Positions 1 to 5,134 of a stretch of DNA of 5,134 nt are shown piece by piece. Numbering within the stretch: position 1 is the first letter of the stretch; every line of letters starts with the position of its first letter. This DNA comes from CAYONM01 sp964405325 (lineage in GTDB: Bacteria > Planctomycetota > UBA11346): positions 1 to 5,134 of the forward strand of contig CAYONM010000260.1 in NCBI GenBank assembly GCA_964405325.1, written 5' to 3'. Position numbers and translations under genes: made by a program. The notes beneath the pieces are model-generated. The model searched no databases. It had not been told where the DNA came from and worked only from the letters and a program-made list of their open reading frames with translations.

Positions 1-142
1 GCAGCTTATCTGTGACGATGGCACGGCCGAACACGCGCGCCGTCGCTGGCACGGTTTCGGCAAGCAGATCACCATCACGCAGATGCACATGCCAGTCGTC
101 GGGGCGTGGGAGAATCAGCTGGTCGGGTTTGGTCTCAGGCAT
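1..142 (-). CDS. pyrC: Dihydroorotase, PyrC type (N-terminal 47 codons; 3' end outside window)
   Basis: Dihydroorotase interconverts carbamoyl-L-aspartate and L-dihydroorotate in cytoplasmic pyrimidine synthesis. The minus strand reads from ATG at 142-140 to the window edge without a stop. Residues 12-24 read PRPDDWHVHLRDG, the hallmark N-terminus of the PyrC (homodimeric, E. coli-like) class: H18 and H20 are the paired zinc ligands and R22 the substrate-binding arginine. Residues 39-43, GRAIV, continue the family pattern. The start fits, because E. coli PyrC also has about 16 residues before the HxH motif and no in-frame start was seen just upstream. No good Shine-Dalgarno precedes it. Oddity: residues 44-46 are T-D-K where the family has M-P-N, and the Asn there binds substrate in E. 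coli PyrC. This lies in the last 13 bases of the window. The gene is divergent from the AraC-type regulator. Confidence 0.93.
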   Translation of the reverse strand, partial: MPETKPDQLILPRPDDWHVHLRDGDLLAETVPATARVFGRAIVTDKL

Positions 143-159
143 GGCGGAGTGATCGTCCA

Positions 160-170
160 GTGCCAGGCAC
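160..170. promoter_or_regulatory. Short perfect palindrome, possible operator
   Basis: GTGCCAGGCAC is a 5-bp inverted repeat around a central A, 18-28 bp upstream of the pyrC start codon. Symmetry and position are consistent with an operator in the pyrC leader, but an 11-bp palindrome can arise by chance and no second copy was seen in the intergenic region. Confidence 0.2.
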
Positions 171-270
171 AGCCAAGCGGGACGTGGGCGGAGGGGCCGT
201 ATGCGCAATCCGATGAACGGCTCGTGTCCGAATGTCACCTCATGCTGCCCTTTGTCGCACGGTGCTTATC

Positions 271-298
271 TTCCATCGATGCATTCATCGGCTATACT
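271..298 (+). promoter_or_regulatory. Candidate sigma70-type promoter of the regulator-kinase unit
   Basis: TATACT at 293-298 matches the TATAAT consensus at five of six bases. A weak -35, TTCCAT, lies at 271-276 with a 16-bp spacer. Transcription would begin about 6-7 nt after the -10, near 305, while the regulator's ATG is at 307. The mRNA would then have practically no leader. The poor -35 and the CCGATGAA/TTCATCGG repeat next to the -10 suggest the promoter depends on, or is blocked by, a DNA-binding protein; autoregulation by the AraC-type product is a guess. Confidence 0.4.
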
Positions 299-306
299 GG
301 CCTGTC

Positions 307-1137
307 ATGAGTGCCGCCCCGAACCTGTCCCAGCTCAGCGCCCTGCCCCAGCCCTTGTGGGTTGCCCGCAGTGCCTCGGACGATCCGGAGCTGCTGCCCG
401 CGCACTGCCGGGAACACGGCGATCGTGCCTCCTGGCTGCTGCTGCTGTGCGAAGCGGGCACCCTGCCGCTGCTGCGTGACGGTGCCGAGCTGCCCCTGCA
501 GAGCGGAGAAGCGGTGCTCGTCCCCTACCCGGATACCAGCCTGAATCTGCGCTCCGATACGAGCAGCTGGCAGATCCTGGCCTTCGCCTACGTCGGGCTG
601 CATGATCTCAGCCGACAGCTGTACGAGCTGCTGCCGCGTTTCCGCCTGCCGCCCCAGGGCTGGGCGCGTAAACAGCTGTCGGCCCTGGCCGACGGCCGCG
701 AGGGCGAACTGGGCCTGACCCAAGCCATGCGCCTGGTCGCCGGCATCCTGGCCAACATCATCGAGCACAATTGCCAGGATGCCGAGGAAGCACCGTCCAC
801 CGCTCTGCTGCGCACCGCCTGCGAACGCCTCCAGACGGCGGTGGAATCGGATCTGAATGTCAACCAGCTGGCCCAGGATCTGGGCATCAGCCGCGCCCAC
901 CTCACCCGTCTGTTCCACGATCATTTTCGCACCAGCCCCGGCCGCTATCTGCACCACCTGCGCATGCGGCGCGCCTGCGCCCTGCTTCAAGATATCGACA
1001 ATGATATTGGCGACATTGGCAGGCGTCTGGGCTATGGCGATCACGCCGCCTTCTACAAGGCCTTCCGCAAGGCCACCGGCATGAGTCCCTCGGATTACCG
1101 CAACAGCCGCAGTGTGCCCCTCTGGGGAGAAGGATGA
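307..1137 (+). CDS. AraC-family transcriptional regulator
   Basis: This is a 276-residue DNA-binding regulator with the usual AraC length and layout. Residues about 10-115 form a beta-rich N-terminal segment compatible with a cupin-like effector domain (for example LPLQSGEAVLVPYPDTSLNL at 62-81), but too diverged to name a ligand. Residues about 165-268 are the double helix-turn-helix domain: helix-turn-helix 1 around 184-205 (VNQLAQDLGISRAHLTRLF) and helix-turn-helix 2 around 233-256 (IGRRLGYGDHAAFYKAF), ending in the signature GMSPSDYR (258-265). The frame is open upstream to an ATG at 232, but that 25-residue extension resembles nothing in the family and would run through the TATACT promoter box. 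I therefore chose 307, although it lacks a Shine-Dalgarno; leaderless translation fits. Its stop overlaps the kinase start in ATGA, pointing to coupled expression. Family call is firm; target genes and signal are unknown. Confidence 0.95.
   Translation: MSAAPNLSQLSALPQPLWVARSASDDPELLPAHCREHGDRASWLLLLCEAGTLPLLRDGAELPLQSGEAVLVPYPDTSLNLRSDTSSWQILAFAYVGLHDLSRQLYELLPRFRLPPQGWARKQLSALADGREGELGLTQAMRLVAGILANIIEHNCQDAEEAPSTALLRTACERLQTAVESDLNVNQLAQDLGISRAHLTRLFHDHFRTSPGRYLHHLRMRRACALLQDIDNDIGDIGRRLGYGDHAAFYKAFRKATGMSPSDYRNSRSVPLWGEG
1124..1133 (+). promoter_or_regulatory. Shine-Dalgarno of the kinase gene, inside the regulator's last codons
   Basis: GGGGAGAAGG lies immediately before ATG 1134; the GGAG core at 1126-1129 is 4 nt from the start codon. 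It fixes the kinase start at the ATGA overlap. Its position within the regulator's final codons supports translational coupling or reinitiation. Confidence 0.7.
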
Positions 1138-3899
1138 AGGCGTTCCGCCTGCGGCTTTCCGACCCCGGCAGTGCCAGCCCGGATCCCACCGATCCCCTGC
1201 AGATGGGCGACGCCCACATCATCGCCCTGCTCAACGCCGAGCAGGCCGTGCCCCGCTTCCTGCTGCGCGGCAGCCTGGGCCGTGGCGCTCAGGCCCGTAC
1301 CGTTGCCCTCTGGGATCAGCAGCTGCAACGCGAGATCGCCTGCAAGATCCAGCGCACCGCTAGCGCGCGTAACGATTGGCTGCGCGAACGCCGCATCCTG
1401 TCGGGCCTGAACCATCCCAACATCCTGCCGCTGCTGGATGCCGACGAAGCGGACGAGCTGTGCTGGCTGAGCATGCCGCTGCTGCGCGGCCAGAGCCTGG
1501 GTGCGGCCAAAGAACGAGAGAGCTTCATCTCGGCGCGCGCCTGCTGTGCCGCCCTGGCGCCCATCGCCGAAGCCCTGGCCCACGCTCATGGACAAGACGT
1601 GGTGCACGGCGACGTCAGCCCGGGCAACATCATGCTGCCAGACGACGCCGCTGCGCAGCTCGTGGACTGGGGCAGCGCCCGTTTCCTGAACGAGTCCGCG
1701 CCGCCAGCGCGCGCCACGCCGGCCTGCGCGGCGCCGGAATTGCGGGCTGGCACGCCCGCAGATGCCCGCAGCGACATCTACGCCCTCGGCCGCTGCCTGC
1801 AGATGGCCTGTGCCGAGCTGCCGAAGCCAGCGGCTCTGCACAGCCTGCTGCGGCACTGTCTGGCGGAGGATCCGACGTCGCGCTATGCGGATGCCGCGCA
1901 GCTGGCGCGTGATCTGCACGCCCTGGCACTGGATGAACCGATCAGTGTCCACAGGGAGGCCGCCTGGACCCGTGCCAACCGTTGGCGTAAACGTCATCCG
2001 CGTAGTGCTCTGACACTGCTGCTGGCCGGCATCAGCATCCTGGCTCTGGTCATGCTGCTGCACGAACAGATGCGCCTGCAACAGCGTGACTGGCGGACCG
2101 TGCTGCTGGAAGACTTCGAGGATCCGCTCGATGCCGCAGCGTGGCGCCAGCGGCTCTATCCGCTCTGGCGGCAGGAATGGCGGCAGGAACGAGCCCCGGA
2201 TAGCGATGAAAGTCCCTGGCACGTACGCGATGGCGCCCTGTACAGCCGCTGGGTGCGGGATTGGCTGGGCTGCGTCACTCTGCAGGTGGAGCGCCCGCTC
2301 GGCGCCGATCTGCGCGCCAGCTGGACGGTACGTGGCCTGGACAATGGCGAGAATCTCAACTGCTTCATCGGCGATGAGCGCTTTCGGGCCTTTGTCATCC
2401 ATCTTGGCGGTTTCGGGCAGACCGAGCTGGTGGCCGTCAGCGACTTCCGCGATGGGCAGGGACTGTTTGTCGCCGCCGAACGCCTGCCGAACCCGCTCCA
2501 GGCCGACCGGGATTATCATCTGCAGCTGAGTCTGGTGGCGGATGAACTCTGCCTGCGGATGGATGGCGAAACGGTGCTGCGCTATCGCGATCCCTTCCAC
2601 AGCGGCAGTCGTCAGCCTCTGCGCTTCGGTCTGGAGACGGCACGCAACCGCCTACGGATCGACGATCTGCGCATCGAGATCCTGGATCGGGCCCGGCATA
2701 TGGATTCGCTGCACAGCCTCGATCTGCTGGTCGAGGCCGGCGCCCATGCCCGGGCACTGGATGAATACCGGCTGCTCGACGACGATGAGCTGACTGCGCG
2801 GCAGCGCTCCTGGGTGCGCCTGCAGATGGGCCGCTGCCATCAGGCCTTGGGCGATGCGAAGGCGGCGCAGGCGATCTGGCGGCACCTGCTGCATGATCCG
2901 GCCACGCCCCAGGATTGGGCGCTGGCTGCGCTGATCGCCCTGATCCGGGCACGGGCGATGCAGCTGGACGAACTCCGGGAGCATGTGCTCGCGCTGCAAC
3001 TGCAGCCCCAGGCGCGCCTGCTGCTGTTCAACCTGCTGCTGGGCATGGACGTAAAGCCGCCTGGTTATGATCAGAAAACAGCCGATCATGACACGGTGGT
3101 AGCGATCCATGCCGCCTTCATCGAGCGCGTCAACGAGTACGAACGCGCCACAGTCCTTGATATCAGCAACGTTCCCCTCTTCCGCTTCTCCCCGAATCTG
3201 CACGGCTGGTCACGAACCATCGGTCGCCACCTCGCCTTCCCCAAATTGCGCGAGCAGCTGACCGACCTGCATCCGCAGCTAGCCGATCAGGCCGAGGAGA
3301 TTGTCCGGAATCCGGGGGAACGTCGCCTGTTGGTGCTGACACCACCGCCTCAGATGCCCAGCATCCAAGGCCTGGTCAAGCAGGAGCCGCTCAGCAGCCG
3401 CAGCGTCCGGGTCCGCACCCTGCCGGCGCCCATCAGCACCTTCAGCCAGTGGCTCGAACACTTTACCCCCTTCCTGCGCGGGCAACCGGGCACGAGCGAG
3501 CTGGATGCGATGACAGCGAGTCTCGAGCGGATACGGCCGGTGCTGGGGGCGAGTCCACTGCAGCTGGCGATCTGTCGCGCGCTGTTGCTGCTGGGCCGGG
3601 ACCAGCGCGATGCGGCCAGACGGACGCTCGTCGAACTGCTGCAGGATCCTGTCGCGCAGGCCCTGCCCACGGAACAGTCCCAGCTCCAACAGCTGGTGAG
3701 CGGGAAAGCACCCACCGCTGCCCGGCAGTGGTGGACCGGCGATTTCGCCCAGGGTCTGATCGCCGATCTGGCCGGTGATCCGGCAACTGCTCGGCACCAC
3801 TACAGCCGTTCTGAGACGGCCGCGCATGCCATCGGTCCCCTGCTGGATTGGCGCCTGCGTCGATTCGACGACAAACGGACACCGGAGGAAACAAGGTAA
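1134..3899 (+). CDS. Transmembrane Ser/Thr protein kinase with extracytoplasmic jelly-roll and TPR-like regions
   Basis: A 921-residue Hanks-type kinase. The catalytic domain spans about 40-265: glycine loop LGRGAQA (48-54, third Gly replaced by Ala54), lysine K71 in IACKI, alphaC glutamate E85, catalytic loop HGDVSPGN (158-165; D160 base, N165 metal), DWG (178-180) for DFG, APE (200-202), alphaF Asp D214 and the late Arg R250. Arg of HRD is Gly159 and the usual catalytic-loop Lys is Ser162, although HxDVSPxN loops are found in many bacterial kinases. Basic residues 284-290 precede one hydrophobic helix (about 292-309), so the N-terminus should be cytoplasmic and 310-921 outside. Residues about 325-518 look like a concanavalin-like jelly roll (LEDFEDPLD; WHVRDGALYSRW; final strands RLRIDDLRIEILD). 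About 525-625 resembles TPR helices, and helical repeats recur near 803-895. Residues 640-800 are unassigned. The start overlaps the regulator's stop by 4 bp. Substrate unknown; the co-encoded regulator is an obvious candidate. Confidence 0.92.
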   Translation: MKAFRLRLSDPGSASPDPTDPLQMGDAHIIALLNAEQAVPRFLLRGSLGRGAQARTVALWDQQLQREIACKIQRTASARNDWLRERRILSGLNHPNILPLLDADEADELCWLSMPLLRGQSLGAAKERESFISARACCAALAPIAEALAHAHGQDVVHGDVSPGNIMLPDDAAAQLVDWGSARFLNESAPPARATPACAAPELRAGTPADARSDIYALGRCLQMACAELPKPAALHSLLRHCLAEDPTSRYADAAQLARDLHALALDEPISVHREAAWTRANRWRKRHPRSALTLLLAGISILALVMLLHEQMRLQQRDWRTVLLEDFEDPLDAAAWRQRLYPLWRQEWRQERAPDSDESPWHVRDGALYSRWVRDWLGCVTLQVERPLGADLRASWTVRGLDNGENLNCFIGDERFRAFVIHLGGFGQTELVAVSDFRDGQGLFVAAERLPNPLQADRDYHLQLSLVADELCLRMDGETVLRYRDPFHSGSRQPLRFGLETARNRLRIDDLRIEILDRARHMDSLHSLDLLVEAGAHARALDEYRLLDDDELTARQRSWVRLQMGRCHQALGDAKAAQAIWRHLLHDPATPQDWALAALIALIRARAMQLDELREHVLALQLQPQARLLLFNLLLGMDVKPPGYDQKTADHDTVVAIHAAFIERVNEYERATVLDISNVPLFRFSPNLHGWSRTIGRHLAFPKLREQLTDLHPQLADQAEEIVRNPGERRLLVLTPPPQMPSIQGLVKQEPLSSRSVRVRTLPAPISTFSQWLEHFTPFLRGQPGTSELDAMTASLERIRPVLGASPLQLAICRALLLLGRDQRDAARRTLVELLQDPVAQALPTEQSQLQQLVSGKAPTAARQWWTGDFAQGLIADLAGDPATARHHYSRSETAAHAIGPLLDWRLRRFDDKRTPEETR

Positions 3900-3950
3900 C
3901 AAGCGCGCCCCCCGCTGCGGCGGCTAGCATGCGAGGCATCCATTCAACAC

Positions 3951-3955
3951 AGGAG
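3951..3955 (+). promoter_or_regulatory. Shine-Dalgarno of the secreted-protein gene
   Basis: AGGAG with a 7-nt gap to ATG 3963, an ideal spacing. It fixes the start and leaves the signal peptide at the extreme N-terminus. The 63-bp gap after the kinase stop has no recognisable intrinsic terminator. A TAGCAT hexamer at 3925-3930 has no fitting -35, so read-through from the kinase gene is the simplest source of transcript. Confidence 0.75.
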
Positions 3956-3962
3956 CTTCATC

Positions 3963-4919
3963 ATGCTTGTCCAGCGTCTCGTACCGACCGCTCTCTGCAT
4001 CGCCGCTGCCGCCAGCCTCACCGCCGCCGTCGAGCAGGTGGTGGACTTCGCGCCGGTGACCGATGCCATCACCGTCCGCAAGAAATTGTCGACCAGTACC
4101 CCGTGGGGAACACAGGTCAGCGAGGCCGCCGACTATGCGATCGTCCCCAGCAGCCCGGTCTTCTATGGCGGCTTTTCCGGTGGCGGGAATTTCATGCTGA
4201 CCGAGTTCAACGATTTGGTGCGATTCGGTCCGTCGAACCAGGTGCATTACGTCGGTGCCCTGTCGTGGCAGAAGGCCGATTTCCTCGCCGGCTCCACCGC
4301 CACCGTCGATATCACCGCCGACAGCGCCCTCTCGGCGTCGATAGCCGTCATCAACGGCAACAATGGTGGCGATTTCCGATGGCTGTTCGTCAACGAAGGC
4401 ACCGTCTATGTATCCGAGGCCGCAGACGTCCCCAATACCCAGACCACTGTCAGTTCCGGCGATCTCACCGCCATGACCTGGTATACGGTGGATCTCGCAG
4501 CCGACATGGAGAGCGAACCGGTTGCGGCGACTCCGGATTTCGCCGATATCGAGGGTGTGGGCATCTACTTCATCAGTGAAACGAATCCGCACCTGGGCGA
4601 TACGAACCGCGGCGCAGACCTCTTTGCCTTCAGCGCCAACCTGGCCACTGGCGGCGGCACTCCGGCCATTCCCAACCTCAGCGCCATCGCCGTCAGCCAC
4701 GAGGAGATCCAGCTGGCCTGGGACAGCGTCACCCCCACGGGCACGGATCCCGGCTACGAGATCTGGCGTGATGACAATGCTGATGACGTTTTCGAACACG
4801 TGGCCAACGTCGCAGAAGATGGAAGTACCAGCTATACCTGGAACGACAGCGGCCTGAGCGCGAACACCACCTACCAGTATCGAGTCGACGCAGTCGATGA
4901 CATGGCCGTGGTGCCCTGA
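3963..4919 (+). CDS. Secreted beta-rich protein with C-terminal fibronectin type III domain
   Basis: An exported 318-residue protein of unknown specific function. Residues 1-22 are a Sec-type signal peptide: R5, a hydrophobic core about 6-19, and likely cleavage after T-A-A (20-22). Cys12 is not in a lipobox, so a lipoprotein is unlikely. Residues about 23-228 are rich in beta-strand, Gly, Ser, Thr and Asp and look like a jelly-roll or carbohydrate-binding-type sandwich (WYTVDLAADM 173-182, GVGIYFISE 198-206), but I recognise no named family. A short linker GGGTPAIP (230-237) leads to a fibronectin type III domain (about 236-318), with LAWDSV, GYEIWRDD, SYTWNDSGLSANTTYQYRV as core strands. 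The chain stops right at the last strand, with no further repeat, membrane anchor or sorting tail visible. An acidic DDNADD run (270-275) could bind calcium. It follows the kinase and precedes a strong terminator, so it is probably the last gene of the unit; a ligand, glycan-binding or matrix role is conjecture. Confidence 0.85.
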   Translation: MLVQRLVPTALCIAAAASLTAAVEQVVDFAPVTDAITVRKKLSTSTPWGTQVSEAADYAIVPSSPVFYGGFSGGGNFMLTEFNDLVRFGPSNQVHYVGALSWQKADFLAGSTATVDITADSALSASIAVINGNNGGDFRWLFVNEGTVYVSEAADVPNTQTTVSSGDLTAMTWYTVDLAADMESEPVAATPDFADIEGVGIYFISETNPHLGDTNRGADLFAFSANLATGGGTPAIPNLSAIAVSHEEIQLAWDSVTPTGTDPGYEIWRDDNADDVFEHVANVAEDGSTSYTWNDSGLSANTTYQYRVDAVDDMAVVP

Positions 4920-4943
4920 TCCGCTAAAAAACAGACTCTCTTT

Positions 4944-4979
4944 CCGCTCCGGTCATCCCAGACCGGAGCGGTTTTTTTT
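4944..4979 (+). terminator. Strong Rho-independent terminator
   Basis: A perfect 11-bp GC-rich stem, CCGCTCCGGTC (4944-4954) with GACCGGAGCGG (4961-4971), encloses a 6-nt loop (ATCCCA) and is followed at once by eight T residues (4972-4979). It lies 24 bp after the stop of the secreted-protein gene and should end the regulator-kinase-secreted protein transcript. On the minus strand the nearest T-run is 12 nt past the stem, so it is mainly a plus-strand terminator. Confidence 0.96.
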
Positions 4980-5134
4980 GAAATTGGAATCAAACAGAAA
5001 ACGGCACGTGTGCAGCAGATCCACGGCGGCGAGGAGGGAGATTACGAACGTAACGACCGACGAGCCAAGGCAGGTGATGCTGTGCGATTGCCGTTTTTGT
5101 GGTCAACCGCCACTGGCGATGGCCTGCCCGCTGC
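4980..5134. other. Unassigned region after the terminator
   Basis: This 155-bp stretch runs to the window edge and has no gene I can assign with confidence. It contains a purine-rich GAGGAGGGAG (5031-5040) with no standard start at the right distance, a long imperfect inverted repeat (4998-5097), a small hairpin CGCC-ACT-GGCG (5108-5118), and an ATG at 5077 preceded by AAGG (5067-5070) that would begin a Cys-rich peptide running off the edge. Several frames are open on both strands, which is weak evidence in sequence this GC-rich and short. Confidence 0.5.
4998..5097 (+). other. Long imperfect inverted repeat, candidate structured RNA
   Basis: Positions 4998-5017 can pair with 5078-5097: AAAACGGCA with TGCCGTTTT is perfect (9 bp), followed by a 2x2 mismatch and nine more pairs, of which three are G-U. 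In all, 18 of 20 positions pair. The G-U pairs would be A-C mismatches on the other strand, so a plus-strand RNA is favoured. The enclosed 60 nt include a small hairpin TTAC-GAAC-GTAA (5042-5053). It matches no RNA family I recognise. It may equally be a repeat element or chance. Confidence 0.3.

Larger units (their letters stand above)
143..306. other. Divergent intergenic region between pyrC and the AraC-type regulator
   Basis: This 164-bp stretch must hold the promoters for both divergent genes. Seen directly: a perfect 11-bp palindrome GTGCCAGGCAC (160-170) just upstream of pyrC; an inverted pair CCGATGAA (210-217) and TTCATCGG (284-291); and a TATACT hexamer (293-298) next to the plus-strand start. 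The second arm, TTCATCGG, abuts the -10 hexamer and also resembles TTCCATCG at 271-278, giving two similar half-sites 13 bp apart. I could not identify a convincing minus-strand promoter for pyrC. No RNA gene or riboswitch was recognised here. Confidence 0.6.

Noticed and set aside
232..306. Extended N-terminus for the AraC-type regulator, starting at ATG 232
   Set aside because: No Shine-Dalgarno, a 25-residue extension unlike AraC proteins, and it would span the TATACT promoter hexamer.
83..310. Plus-strand 75-codon frame over the left edge
   Set aside because: It overlaps the pyrC start on the opposite strand, where the PyrC signature is clear, and has no family features of its own.
292..1044. 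A 250-residue minus-strand open frame opposite the AraC-type regulator
   Set aside because: Shadow of the real gene: Gln/Ala/Gly-rich, no domain, and its end overlaps the regulator's promoter.
1095..2600. A 501-residue open frame on the minus strand opposite the regulator end and kinase domain
   Set aside because: It lies entirely antisense to strongly supported kinase and AraC motifs. Long antisense frames are expected in GC-rich genes with biased third positions, and its translation is low-complexity Gln/Ala/Gly/Arg without motifs.
3067..3089. ATGATC/GATCAT inverted repeat with an A-rich loop inside the kinase gene
   Set aside because: A six-base stem within coding sequence, with no T-run; likely chance.
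5101..5124. CCGCCACTGG resembling part of a cobalamin-riboswitch box
   Set aside because: Only the short GCCACTG core matches; none of the other conserved riboswitch elements are visible nearby, and a simple CGCC/GGCG hairpin explains the sequence.
4990..5133. Minus-strand open frame converging on the terminator
   Set aside because: 47 codons without recognisable motif. It competes with an equally open plus-strand frame, and neither can be judged without sequence beyond the edge.
1..5134. CRISPR arrays, tRNA or rRNA genes, insertion sequences
   Set aside because: No regularly spaced repeats, no tRNA or rRNA signatures, and no transposase motifs or terminal repeats flanked by target duplications were seen.

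Overview
The window is compact, GC-rich bacterial chromosome carrying three complete genes and the start of a fourth. The long gene encodes a membrane Ser/Thr kinase with a DWG triplet in place of DFG, a basic W-R-K-R-H-P-R run before a single membrane helix, and an extracytoplasmic jelly-roll plus TPR-like tail. This layout is familiar from Planctomycetes, Lentisphaerae and Verrucomicrobia (PVC group), which also often carry AraC-family regulators and secreted beta-sandwich/fibronectin-III proteins. A PVC-type host is therefore my best guess. It is an inference, and a myxobacterial or other large-genome lineage is not excluded.

Layout, left to right: (1) the N-terminal 47 codons of pyrC (dihydroorotase) on the minus strand, cut by the window edge; (2) a 164-bp divergent intergenic region with a good -10 box so close to the next start that the mRNA may be leaderless; (3) an AraC-family regulator, plus strand; (4) a 921-residue transmembrane Ser/Thr kinase whose ATG overlaps the regulator's stop by 4 bp (ATGA); (5) after a 63-bp gap with its own Shine-Dalgarno, a 318-residue exported protein ending in a fibronectin type III domain; (6) a very strong intrinsic terminator; (7) about 155 bp of non-assigned sequence holding a long imperfect inverted repeat and a possible start of another gene.

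Working model: araC-type regulator, kinase and secreted protein lie in one transcription unit running from the promoter near 293 to the terminator at 4944-4979. The overlapping stop/start suggests that regulator and kinase are made together. The kinase has a cytoplasmic catalytic domain and a large predicted outside region, so a plausible but unproven reading is an envelope-signal pathway in which the kinase senses something outside (perhaps a glycan or the secreted protein) and acts on the co-encoded AraC-type regulator. The primary de novo pyrimidine gene pyrC is divergent and probably unrelated in function.
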